Source of the DNA: Stichopus chloronotus
Lineage: Eukaryota; Echinodermata; Holothuroidea; Aspidochirotida; Stichopodidae
Assembly: GCA_021234535.1 (NCBI GenBank)
Contig: CM037843.1
Location: 4,606,820-4,670,819 of the forward strand
DNA length: 64,000 nucleotides
Direction: 5' to 3'
The translations under genes and the position numbers were made by a program. The notes beneath the pieces were generated by a model. The model did no database searches, was not told the DNA's origin, and worked only from the letters and a program-made list of their open reading frames with translations. Shown piece by piece: positions 1 to 12,261 of the stretch. Within the stretch, counting starts at the first letter, position 1. Each line of letters starts with the position of its first letter.

Positions 1-2039
1 TTATGACCGACTAGTGCAATATGGAGTAGGGAATACAATCCAGTGACCACAACTGGAAAGAAAGGTCGCGGGGCCGTTAGATCTGATTTAATCAGTTATT
101 TGGAAGTTAGTTTAACTAGTAAAACTAACAAAATTAAAACTCGTTACATATGTTGCTAACGTAGGCCTACTATCATAAGCTGAGCGGAACTCCAGATCTT
201 GTGAGGGGGGTGTGTCTGAACCCCCCCCCCCCTTGGATACGGACGTGTTTTTATGTAAGTGATATAGGGTATCGTGAGTATTAACAGACAGAAGGGAAAG
301 TTGTAACCTTAGGAACCCAGGTAGACTATTGAGATGGTCCAGTAATTCTGGACTGCGAATCTTTAAAAGTGATGATTATCTCATCCGCACTAAAACTTGA
401 GTGTTCTTTTGTAGAAACAAGAAGATTCGTCAAATTACATAGCGCGTACTAAGAGCAAAATAGGGTCTTTTTGTTGGGTACTTTACCCCATCCGTACAGA
501 ATCCATGTCTTAAATACACTTAATAATCGAATAATAATGATAATAATCGAATAATAATAATAAAGAAAAATAACTCTCCCAAAACCGCGATCGCCAGTGA
601 CTATGCGAATTTTTTTTCTGGTAGGGTGGCAATGGAATGTATTAACCATAAAATTCATAACAATGTCATGCATGATAATAAGTCTCGAGACTTGCAACCA
701 TATGCTCTCTTCATATCTCTGACCCTAGTCTAACCTTGCGACATGAAATGAGATATGCCTCGAGACGCGAATGTGTAGCCTTACAAAACAAAACGTGATG
801 ATTTGGTGCCTAAGTAGACTGGACCCTAAGGTCAAAAATTTCAACTGGCTGGATTTTTATAAGTGAGTTCGCGATCCCACCCGACTGTTTCGGACACTAG
901 AGACACCTTATCAAGAGGGGCCCAGAAGTAAAGGAGGGTGCAGTCTCCATTAATAAACTGCGGAACCAAAGATAAAAGAAATATCAGAGGGGGGGGGGGG
1001 GACTGAATAAGGGCAGGACTATCGAAACGGAGCGTTATAGAACATTTTGCCTTTTCAACCTCTCTCCAGATGGCAGGAAACAACACTTTCAGGGTTATAT
1101 TTGAACTGTATGTGCCCAACCTTGAAGTACGGATATCATGCCTGCAATTCCTCAATTCATGTTAAAAAATCAATTCTATGCAAAATAATAATACATATCT
1201 GGTGTGTTTGAGGTGATTCAAGAATCATAATGAATTGCGCATCCGCTTTCGTACGTGGCAAATATTGAGGCTGATCACATAGACGCAGACGTTCTTTTGT
1301 GCTGTTGCTCGAATTTTGCTCGAATTTTGTTATACTTTTTATCTCTTGTCTAAAATAGCGTGATCACTATTTTAGCGGAGTACCACCATTTTCAACTTTT
1401 CTGAAAAATGAAAATGACGTACTTTTAAGTGGTAGAACTGACGAAGCTTTCAAGAGGTACAATTGACGCATTTTTAAGAAGTAGACTTGACATAGTAATG
1501 TGACAGAACATTGGTTCGCATTAGCAATAGCCTTAGTAGGCATTGACAACCAATACTTTGGGGGGCGGATTTATTTATTTTTGTTTCAATTCATCGTTAG
1601 GGTTGGAAAACGAAATTGTTTCCAGAATCTATGACGTTTACTAAAATCTAAGGTTTTGATTAAAATGTTTGGGGAGGCGTATGGCCAATGGGACGATGCG
1701 TCCTGCGTGAAATAAATATGGCGACCGTTTTGCTGCAGATTCCGTCCCCATATATACCGCATACTTGTATACTGCGTATATAAGCAACCGGCGCATGCAG
1801 ACCCAATCGAAACCTCCGATCAACGATTTTTGTTTTAATTGTGTTGTTAATCTGTTCCGTCCTTTAAATTGCATAAAAAGATCACACTTGTCAAGCCAGT
1901 CTCACCCCCCCCCCCCAGTTTCACCGACTCTGTGAACTTATTCCGCCATCCTCTCGTCTTTTTTTTTTTACTATCCTTTATTTTGCTCCTCCATCAATTG
2001 CGTTCCCAAAATTTCTGTGAGGGACACTCTGCCTTCTTC

Positions 2040-2530
2040 CCCGCCCCTCCCACTGGCTACGCCTCTGACTTTGATCACTAATAGTCAAAGCTTTTGCACT
2101 AGTTTCAGTCATTGATGATCCTTATGCATGGTAAAAAACGGATCTAAATATTCTTCACATTGATAATAGATGTATATCACAACGATGATAAATAAGGCTC
2201 ACCTTTGACTTTAATAATCTGAACAGCCTCTAACTCAAGTAAAATCTTCAACATTTATTTTGGTACCATTCGCAATAATGGTATGTTTCGTAGTATGTCA
2301 CGATTTTGCCCATTCCTAATCTTTTGTGCTCATCATCCCAATTCTCTTTCTTTTGTAATCTCTGTCCACTTACGAAAGTAGGTTAATATCATGTTTAAAT
2401 TGTGGTATCATTTTCAGGGTTAAAGCTTTGATTTTACCTTGTTATTTTAAATTCCTAAAGTGTCATGAAATTAGCAAATCTACAGAATTCCAGAGGCGTA
2501 GCTAGGATTTTTTTTGGGGGGGAGGGGGAT
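2040..2530. repeat. Two opposed repeat ends carrying GAGGCGTAGC
   Basis: The word GAGGCGTAGC followed by CAG or TAG occurs reverse-complemented near 2050-2065 and forward near 2487-2500. The forward copy runs directly into a T-run and a G-rich tract. A diverged relative lies near 54437-54452 on the minus strand (GGGCGTAGCGAC followed by a T-run and G-rich sequence). The shared word plus the adjoining T/G or A/C tract suggests the same end of a dispersed element. The family is not identified. Confidence 0.45.
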
Positions 2531-4995
2531 TGGGGGGTGACGATATTTGTGGAGGCTTTCCCATTTACTATCTGACCGGAGCGCGACCATAAATCAGCGA
2601 GGAGCGTTCCAAGAAAATATGATATTTTATGTCATCCCAGATCGACGGAACTTGCACTCTTTAGTGGCAGTCACAGAAAATGTGCTGTTTCGATTGAAAA
2701 GATGTAATTTGATTTTCATTCTCAAACACAGCTCTGTGACGAGGGATATGCAACTATATGCAACTTGAAGGACGTCTTGTGAGGAACTCCGCTGCTACAA
2801 GTCTTAAGCTGGACACTCGTCTGGTATGCCCTAGACGTATATAAGAAATTAGCAATGTGTCCGAAAATCATTACATATGATGCATGCAGGATTGAAATGT
2901 GAAAAAAGATATAGACCCGCCGCATTTGCCAACAAATCCGCACTTTTAGTTCGTGGGGCGGTGGTAGGCAAGTCTTGTTATTGGGAGTTAGCCCTACAGT
3001 CTTGGTGGATCTAGTCAAGCTGGGGTTGCCTTTTTGTGGGAACTTAAATGGAGTGTCCTTTCTTGTTCCCCCTTTCCTTTTCTAACATTTTGATATCACA
3101 TCGCCGGGACGAACAAAAAAATAGATTTGATCTGTCTCATAACGTTAAACTGCTGATGCTTATCGTTACTTTATGTATATTTCGCACGAGATTGTACTAC
3201 AAAAGAGAATAGGGTACTTGCTGTGTACTTGTCAAAATAGCTCTCATTTCACCACTGAAAAAAATATGAGAGAAGTACATCACAAGTCGCTCAATCAAGT
3301 GCAAGGAAGCTATTCCCATCTAAGCAGCACAGGATACCGTACAACCGGACACCATGTTGTACCCACTAAGGAGCGTTGAAGCAGTACATGATTCTGTTGA
3401 ACCATATACTAAACACAATGTACAAACTTTTGTAGATGTAGTGAAGAGGTTGTGCTGAATTTGTATAACCAATTGGTTGAATCCGATCTTTATTACGCTG
3501 TTCAGGCCCGTAGTCCTTTTTATGAAAAGGATAAGGTTGAAGTTTCAAATATATTTTCCTCTCTCCATAAATATCGGTACAAAACCCAACTAAAGTTCAG
3601 CAATCTTTAATAACCTATTTGGGAGTGGAAGGACCAGAAGAAGTAAATTGAAGTAAATTGCAGCTTAAATGGAGATACACCAATGAGTTAAACAAAATTA
3701 ATAGTTTCTCATTGAGCAAATGCAAAGCAGGGCTACTAGGCTTACATTCCAGTGGTTTGAGGTTTTCTTATCTCAGAAGATTCTTGGGCTTACTACATTT
3801 GTTGGTTGATGGGTGACATGATTCAAGCTTGCAAATTGCTCTCTGGGAGTAAGTGCACTGAGGAATTATAGCTTTTTCAAATGTTTGTACTTATTTCTTA
3901 ATACTAAATACAAATGTAATAATTCGTTTTTATGGTGTAAAACTGGTCAAATCTTTATATAGACATGATGCTACGACATTTAGCTTTTATCATAGAGTTG
4001 TTAGTGAATGGAAATAGTTTCCCTGACTGAGTGGGTTGTAAACTCCATACTAGTTCTCTTCACTGTTTCACGGTTAATATTGAAAAGTTCTTTTTTTTTT
4101 CAGATTTCTGTTAAATTTTAATTTTTTATTGGTGTCTTCATGGTTTGTGTTTGTTTCTTACCTTTGTTATGGACCTGTTTCTTCACTGCGTTTCATGGAA
4201 CTACCATTGCCCCCGATTCTTTGCCCTTTAACTTGATGTTACACGAGATGACTTCTCCCAAGGTGGAGCGAAACTGAGACGGAAACTGACAACAAATCAT
4301 CTCTTTTGTCAACACAATTTCAGCTTTATTTCTCCTAAGTGTACTCAAGCGAGCAGCAAAGATAGCATCGATTACTTACTACTGAGTAGGTATTGAAGCA
4401 GGGTGCAAAGGAAGTAACCACAGAACGTTGATTGTCACTGACCGTCACTAATGACACTTCCCTGACTTGCGTCTGGCAGGTCGGGTGAGAGGGTCTAACG
4501 GGCATTTGTACAGCATGTAGGCCTATGTTAAGTTGGTCAGTTAATCCCCACCACTGATTAATTTGAACCTATTCATCATCAATTCTGTTCTGTGGTTAAC
4601 CTTGACCTATGGTCGTTGAAAGCTCCGCTCATAGTTTTTTTTTTCGTAGTTCATTTCTTTTTCTTTTTGTGTATATCAACAATGAGTTCTCAAGTTTAGA
4701 CTTGTTATGTTTGGTACTAGTCAACATGTACGTACAGTATACAGAAACAACTTGGTTGTAGGCCTATTCTGTGAGATAAGTATTCTAGTCTTTAGTCATA
4801 TCTTGTCAGTTGATCGCCCTTACTATAGCAGCACCCAAGCATGCAGATTAAAACCTCCATGACCCAAAATAGAATTGACTCTAGCTTATCATGTGATAGG
4901 TATCAGTGGACTGTTGTTCCTGAACTGTCAATAACCTTTTTTGTGTCAAACAAGAAACAAAGCAAGACAGTTGGTGAAATGGTGGAAATAATATT

Positions 4996-5356
4996 GTACA
5001 GTAATTGATTCAGCAGACACCCACACACTTCATTTCAGAGGTAAACTAAACTTGTGAGTGACGTTTGCTCTTATGATAGATATTTTCGGGAATGCGAGAG
5101 ATTTTGAACTGTTTTTCGTTCATTTGGGGATGTCTGCTCTGTCAGAGTCTTTTTATGAAGACATTGTCGTTGCTGACCCTTTTTCACTGTAATTAAGATA
5201 GGCTGTGACTGATTGAGAGTACTAAATCCTGCACAGTCTAGGCGCAGCCCCAGGCCTGTTGTTAGATCATTGTGCACTACTGTAATTGATTTAGCAGACG
5301 GTACGCCCACAGACTTAAATTCAGTCTTAAACTAAACTTGTGAATGACGTCGATCT
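4996..5356 (+). repeat. Direct duplication of about 75 bp, 285 bp apart
   Basis: Segments 4996-5070 and 5280-5356 share GTAATTGATT[CT]AGCAGAC, a following CCCACA, and TAAACTAAACTTGTGA[GA]TGACGT. They are diverged direct copies separated by about 285 bp. No coding potential is visible. Confidence 0.65.
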
Positions 5357-7099
5357 TGTTCAAGTTCAACACTGCCGACGGCTGAGTCTTATAGGCCTAG
5401 AGCGGCAGCTGAAAAATTCGGACACAGCTACTCATGAGCTTCTAGTTTCAAATACTTCACTGTACAACGAACGTGTTCGCGACTCTCCAAAAGTGATATT
5501 GAGGTACGCAAGTGTAACTTAACCTGTTTTCAGATTTCCCTTTTTTTTTAATTCGAAAACATTGCAATCCTATAGTATTGCATCGTGTAAGTGCAAGTAC
5601 GTGTGAAAGCTTTCACTTGAAAATTGACGTTCACTTCAACGTCTTACAGTACATTACGTAAGGGGTTATGCCTTGGCTGAACAATATATAATTAATACAA
5701 CCGTCGAGAAATCCACAGGACAGCACATCATATCAGATCAACTGCGATGTTGCTGGCCCATTCCAAAAGAAACGAAACACCAGTCCAAACAAACAGTGTC
5801 AAACAAACACGGCCTATTCAATGTTGAAATTGCAAAAATATGGAATATCTTTTGCTTGGGACAAACATTTATGTACGCCGAGTTGGATATGTGATTTTGC
5901 ACGATCAAGGAATCAGTCTGCGTGTTGAGCACGAATTGGTTAAAAGTGTCCCAAAAGTGTCGTTTTTGTCGAGAATTGGAGCTTATTGGGTATGCCTTGG
6001 ACAAAACCGCTTTGTTGTGTTATCTACTGAGCATGGCAAACTGCTATAGATCTAGCCTGGGGGGGGGGGGGCATAGGCTAGACTTACAGCCATTTTTTTA
6101 AAACAACCACCACTCATTCTGTATGGCCACTATAAAACCCCGAAAGTACTACATGGAAAAAGTTAAGCTTTGTCCCTTAAAAGCCTCGAGGGCAAACGTC
6201 ATGCCTCGTTGGAATCTATAACTCCTTTCTGCACAACATTCTTTACATCACCATAAGTAATCAATTTTTCAATTAGTTTTTTAGTTGATTTGAATTCCGT
6301 GAATGTTCTTAAGCTGCAGGTCTATCGATCTACTTCATCTTTCCTTCACTTACTTTCAGATTTGGTCGACGCAACACTCAATATTATATAGAAACCCTTC
6401 TCGCAGAAATGCCTTTTCAGTTGTTCCTACTGGCCATCACTACACCGGTTCTCTTCGCTATAGCGCGTGGTATTTACATCCTTACGCAAATAGATTTTTC
6501 CTGGTGGAAGTACAGGCATCTACCGATGCCAAAATTCAATGGGTAACATATAACGCTCATCATGTAATTTGTAATATGTCAGTTTACATATATGATGACA
6601 AATTTTAAGAACTGCTGTCATTTTCTAGTGAAGACAAATTTAGAGTTTTTACATACTTGTAATTTAAGTCTGAAGTTTAATGACGTGTGTTTCACGCTAA
6701 ATATTGTGATTACTGCACATACTGTGCTTCCAATTTTTGTCAAATTAATTGATCTGCAATCAAGTGCGTTTGCATGATATTTAGGTAATATTTAAACAGT
6801 TTTGTTGACGGAGCATACTAAGTGGATATTTCTCATTTCTCTCCCTAAAGCATTGCTTTCTTTGCACTGTTATCTGAGATTAGAAAGGCCGAAGAGGCAG
6901 GTAGCCACCTTTCTGTCCTCATAGTAAAATGGTGAGTTTCTGTAAACGTGGGCATAAACGCTGGCTCAACAGCAAATGTACGGTCGCGTTCATACGTTTT
7001 GGTAATTAATGCCTTTTCTTATATTTCAAAAGTATCAGGTAGTTGAATTTGTACATGTCAGTGATCTTAAAGTATTATTTCAGTGACAAAATGATTGAC

Positions 7100-7310
7100 A
7101 AAGGTCGTGTGACGTGAAAATTACATGTTGAAGTATTGGGTGCAATTATTCAATGACAATTCAAAATAGCCACAAATTCCATCAAAGGCTGACATTTTAC
7201 AGGTAAATTAGTGTCCGGCTAACAGCTACATAAATAAGCAATGTCTAAGTGTGCAGATTTTATTAAGAAATGGATTCCTCTGTAATGTCCTATCCTAATA
7301 CTTTGTCTAC
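7100..7310 (+). repeat. Dispersed repeat, copy 1 (intron 2 of copy A)
   Basis: This segment begins AAAGGTCGTGTGA and contains CACAAATTCCATC and AAATTAGTGTC. It is about 200 bp and matches 21860-22080 in the same orientation with moderate divergence. The two copies sit in different introns (intron 2 of copy A, intron 7 of copy B), so the match is not explained by the gene duplication itself. No coding content. Confidence 0.6.
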
Positions 7311-9489
7311 TAGGCTAAAGCTAGCATACTTACAGCATGACACAATTTTGAAATGAAAAACAAAAAACTGCATTCAATTTTTTTAGCTATAACCAAAAAC
7401 TTGTAATTATGATACTATAACTTCTGGAAGTATTGAAATTGTGCCTACAGCATGTTAGCATGAACAGTAGCCAGAGGGATTTGAGTGCAACCTAGAGAAT
7501 TAGTAACGTACATGTTAACGTGCTAGTTACAAGTAAATATGCATCTCTAATTAGAGCTTACCCTGAAGATATTTTGAAAAACACCCTAGGCGATCAATAG
7601 AAGATGCGACAAAAGACAGTCCTTTGTTGTGATTCCTTTTTAATAGCATTGTTTTCTTGTTCCTTCCAGGTCTAAGGAATGTGGTCCTGTCTTTGTCTTG
7701 TATAGTTTTTTAACAGCGGTAGTATGCCTGGAGCCCTCGGTCATCAAAGTAAGAGACACTAAATGATATTTGATATATACAGCAGTAAGTGTGACATCAA
7801 TGGTCAAGGTAGAAGATGACAGGCAGGAGGGGATGATGTCTAAAGATTTGTGAGAGATGACTTGAAACATGGTCAACTGCAGAACTATTTGTTTCCAGTG
7901 ACGAGAACATTGCAATCACTGCAAATGATTTTGTATCCCACCACATGCTAGAATTTCCAAAATCCTCAATATTTTGTCACAAGATATGGTCACAAGATGG
8001 ATTTTGAAAATGTTATTAACATTTTTTTTATTTCATCTAGGAGGTTCTGATTAATACAAAGAGCGACAAACCAGCCAACCTTTATGGCATCTTTCACACA
8101 ATCTTTAACCAAAGATTTATTGGTAATGGCCTACTTAGTGAAGTGGATACCGGCAAGTGGGAGAAAAAGAGGAAGATGTTCAGTCCAGCTTTTAAAAGAG
8201 GGTAAGGATAAGAGACAACCTTGTTTTGATAGTTCACTTAACTAGTGTAAAACAATTGAAATCGTTTAAAATTTGGGACGCGATTCTCTCTTAACTGGTG
8301 AAAACCATTCCTCAATAGCTTGCATTGTTTGGAAGTTGATTACTGATTCTTAAACAAATCTATGCAGTGCATTTCACATTGAGAAATCTGTGATATCATT
8401 GCAGATAATTTAATGGAACGTACATTATTTGGATCTACAATATCGGCTGTCTTATAATAAGTATGACAAAACTTTTTGTGACCTTTGTTTTCACAACATA
8501 GTTTTGAGTGCAATCTTTGATAAAGTTTCACTGCTGAAAAACTCTTGTAGTAATTTGCTGTGTACATAAAAGTTTGAATTAAACATTCAGGCAACCGAAA
8601 GTCATTATTTTACCAGAGCCTGTCTTATTTTTTTAAATATCAACATCAAGAGTTACGTTCGAGATACTGGTGTGTCGTTTGAACTGAGCATTTTAGGATC
8701 ATTAAAGATTCTTGTAACTTGTCACTGACTTCTGTATATTCCTTTTGAGGATGTGTAGTGGGAGTTTCTGTCTCAAAATACGAACAGGAGTCATCTCACT
8801 CATTTTGTAGGGCAAGGAAACCACGAATGCAAAAATTTGTTTGTGGTTAAATGGCAGTATGTTTGTATGACATATACTGGTCATGTAGAATGTTACGGTC
8901 TTCATTTTAATACTATAGAAACACTCAGTAACCCTTACAGGAGCCTTTGCATTAAAATACACTAATTTTGAAAATTTAGTTTAAGGCATTCAAAGAAATC
9001 ATCCTTAAGAAGAAGTAGAACATCGCCATAAAAATCTTTTTAGGGCCACCTAAATTCTCAAAAAAAAATCAGTTCATTATCACCTCATCTGCCATAATGG
9101 CCATAACAGATCACCCCTCTGAACCCACTCGCCTGATTTAATTCAGGCAATGGCAATGTCACGCTCAGACAACTGTATCTCAAGTAGCCAAGAAAATTGT
9201 AAAATGGGATTTTTCCTAAGAATGAAGAGTAATTGCATGGTATTAGAAGATCAGTTTAAACATAAACTTTTTCTTCATCTCAGTTATCTTATTGGACTGA
9301 TGGATCAATACAACAGCAGCGTCCAGGAGTTGGTTTCACATCTAAAACCAATGGCAGATGGGAAGACAGAAATACTAATGGCGGACGAATTAAACAAGGT
9401 TGCCCATGACATCATTGCTAAGGTAAAGATGGTGTATTTTGGTCCCATTTCCTGAAATCAAAGGCAACCAAAAAGCAGAATAACCGAGA

Positions 9490-9580
9490 CCCCTCTAGGG
9501 TTCAGCTGGGCGAGATGGTGTCCATATGTATCACATGGGTCCCAGATGGGTGTCATGTGGGCTATATGGACTACGTCGTT
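9490..9580 (-). repeat. CCCAGATGGG-type dispersed repeat, inverted relative to 43.0 kb
   Basis: The sequence GGGTTCAGCTGGGCGAGATG followed by 'gtgtccatatgtatcacatg' and 'ggtcccagatggg' aligns with the reverse complement of about 42955-43090. It lies in intron 5 of copy A, while its partner lies in intron 7 of copy C in the other orientation. It is rich in CATATGG and CAGATGGG half-palindromes. Family not identified. Confidence 0.55.
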
Positions 9581-11987
9581 GACACCATTTTACCGATATG
9601 GGACTGAAATTGGCTCCATCTGGGAAAAGTTAGGAGCCGAAATTTACTGGAGACTGTACGGTGATATATAGTATTCCACACATATTCTGCTCCATATGAA
9701 TGCACCCCAATCCATACCTCTGTAATCGCCCTCACTGAGTGGATGAAGTGCTTGTCCTCCCATTGATGCATTCACCATCTAGTTCTGCCAACTACAGTAC
9801 CTGGTTCTTTCTATTCCTAAAATTTTATGAACTAGATATCCAAATTATTCTACTTTTTTTTTGGGGGGGGGGCAAAACAAAATCTTTTACCAACTTATAC
9901 CTTTACAGTAGGTTCTGGTCACGGTCTATAGATGTTAGTGATGAATCTGGCAGTGAGAATGAGATATGGGCACACTCCTCTTGTCTGCCATAAAGCTTAG
10001 ACCGACAAATTGTAGCACGAATTTGAGCACGAACGTAGTGTGTGTTGTATCCTAGTGAGGAGGAGTTAGAGAGGAGGAAGCAGACTATTTCTGACTGACT
10101 GCTTGAAATTTCCTTTTTGACTGGACTTGTTGAATATTCATATCACAATAGGATTCCACAAAGTTTGAAAACTTGGAAAATCCGTTTCAACAAGTGGGTC
10201 ATAGCCTCTACAACTGCAGCTTCAGATCTTATCCCACATTCCTGTTCGCGTCATATTTTTTTTATCCCTGACCTCCAGGATGCAAGAAGAAGTTGATCGT
10301 GTTATTGGAGACAAAGAAACCATCTCGCTCGAATACATGGATATGGTATGCATCCTTCCCTCCAGTCTTAAGTTTGTGTTCCTCAGCAAAGTCGAGGAAT
10401 TTAGGCAAAGGAGGTATACTAAAAGGGAGAGCAGACGCAGCTATCAAAGGGTGGAGGCACAACAATACAGGGCTGAATTTTGAGGCCATTTTAATCAGAA
10501 ACAGAGACTAAACTGAGTTATTGATCTCATTATTTCATTTTATTTAAATTTTCATAATACATATATTCCAATTTTTTATATTATTTTTTTTATTTTAAAT
10601 CTCCTTACATTGATTACAGTATCTCCATACATTACTGTACCTTCAGACGCTACCAACAAACGCATCCTCTCTGGGGGTGCTAAGAGATTTGTGTTAACAT
10701 GTGTTTTGTCTATCCAGGTGTTTAAAGAGGTCTTAAGGTATACGCCTCCGGTCGAAGGCATACAAAGAGTAAGTGTGAATGACATTGTGATCAATGGCTA
10801 CAAAATTCCAGCAGGAACAATAATCTGGGTGAGTACTTAGATTACCAGACATGTGTCAAGTATTGTTTACTGAGACTCATTCTCCTTGAAAGTCTAGAGT
10901 ATTTACTTCATTTTGAAGTTACCTGCTTCTGCACAACTAGTGCAGTGTGTGAAAAAAGCTTTTCCACACACTGCAGAGTTTACCCCAACTTTTGTCTCAT
11001 ACCAAAGTGGAGAAATACCTCGTTGACAAACTTAAAAGTGCACTTAAAAGTGCTAGTTGCTGGATACCTACTGTTGTGTCCTTTTATACAATTATCCTTT
11101 TGTTATCATTTCATCCCCCCCCCCCCGGGCAAAGATGAGATTATATTGTTTTAAATTATTCTCATTTAAAGACCCCTGCACTTGCCAGTGAATATTCCAT
11201 TAAAAATGGTCTGTTTGGTTGCACCTAACTAAAACTTTGTGACGTCAGTCCACTGATCATGTAGTTGTCCTGCAGCGGTCACAGATTACCCCACATCTCT
11301 CCACCAGTTTGTCTACACTTTTGCCTTCATCATGATTATCTTACGATTACATGACATCCTTAAGCAACATGTATATTGGTGTATTTTTGTGGTTCTCAAA
11401 GAAATACTATCCTCCCACCTATATTTGGTGGACGCTACAGTATAAACTGCAAACATTGAAGTGTTGACTGATTCGGGGGAACCCATTGCTGGATCAGAGT
11501 AAGGGTTCATTATTCTTGCAAAAAGAAAAAAGTTTACATGTGGAACTGTAAGCAAGTTTGAAAGCCACTGGTGTAATTCAACGAACAATAGCTAGCGTTC
11601 ATTGAAAAACTTCAGTCCAGATTCTTCTTGAGAAAATAACTGTCCCTGTCAGTCGAGTATAGTAATTTCGGGACCAACACAACAATGAGGCGATCTCGAG
11701 ACACCAATGATTAGGACAGCCGTGTAGGTTTTGGGTTACTTTGTGCCTTTTTTGTCAGACTTGCCACTTGCCATGGATAAGAAGGAATATTAGACTATTC
11801 ACTGAGTGAGCATGTGGACGTTTTCAAGCACAGATGGATTGTATTTTGTTTTTATCTTGATGTTAAAATTTCCGGAAGATAAAGTATATTGCAATTTTTA
11901 TTCATTTTGTCATCAATATCACCGCTTGTTATGAACTATCCTCGTCCTCCTGAATTTTATTCAAATTTGTTGTGAAAGTCTGCCTCA

Positions 11988-12245
11988 ATGAGGGTTGGCA
12001 AGAAGTCCATAAGTACACTAAAAAGCTTGATGGTTGTCAGACTTGGGAGACCTATGGATGATACTGTGCGTTTTGGGAATCCCGAGGCTATTAAAGTCAG
12101 ACAAAAAGCAATGGCCAAAGACTTACCTAGTCAACAGAAAAAAATCTACATTCAAAACATGTTCAGGGATATGCAAGTTTCTGTGTTCAGTCTATCAGTT
12201 TTCAAAATTAATCCCCTTGTTGAATGTTCAACCTCAGTCTATTAG
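11988..12245 (+). other. Unassigned 85-codon open frame
   Basis: This frame contains LMVVRLGRPMDD followed by a basic, lysine/glutamine-rich stretch (QKAMAKDLPSQQKK) ending near FRDMQ. The VVRLGRP... then ...IYI pattern vaguely recalls proteins associated with invertebrate retroelements, so it could be a mobile-element remnant. I cannot name a family. It lies 1.2 kb beyond the last exon of P450 copy A and matches none of the P450 exons. Confidence 0.25.
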
Positions 12246-12261
12246 TAATGCTCATAACTAA

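Larger units (their letters stand above)
1..6359. other. Gene-free 5' stretch
   Basis: I see no supportable gene here. Open frames are short (at most about 100 codons), carry no recognisable domain and show no exon-like splice context. The stretch contains C or G homopolymers at 221-232, 989-1001 and 1905-1916, repeat fragments near 2.05 and 2.49 kb, and a direct duplication at 5.0/5.3 kb. It may hold the promoter or a non-coding first exon of P450 copy A, because the coding exon of that copy appears to begin after a splice acceptor at 6358-6359. Confidence 0.6.
6360..10828 (+). pseudogene. CYP46A-like P450 copy A, deleted pseudogene
   Basis: This is a degenerate tandem copy of a CYP46A-type cytochrome P450. 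Identifiable exons are: 1, ATG 6409-6542 (5'UTR from 6360); 2, 6851-6931; 3, 7670-7748; 4, 8041-8201; 5, 9284-9422; 9, 10279-10345; 10, 10718-10828. Splice sites and phases match intact copies B and C. Exon 1 encodes the hydrophobic anchor and WKYRHLPMPKFNG, exon 4 the C-helix WEKKR, exon 10 the K-helix EVLR. Exons 6-8 (with the I-helix AGQETT) are absent between the exon 5 and exon 9 remnants. Exons 11-13, including the haem cysteine, are absent downstream. Exon 3 has lost one codon and exon 9 has lost 18 nt (about six codons). The remaining exons have no stops, so decay looks recent. Splicing exon 5 directly to exon 9 would shift the frame, while exon 5 to exon 10 would not. A working P450 is not possible without the haem exon. 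Confidence 0.85.

Noticed and set aside
6543..6850. Apparent phase mismatch between P450 exons 1 and 2, suggesting a hidden microexon
   Set aside because: Using the acceptor CCCTGAAG (copy C, exon from 36057) and its equivalents in A and B restores phase 2 joining and gives an uninterrupted FFLG... or FFA.. reading in all three copies, so no microexon is needed.
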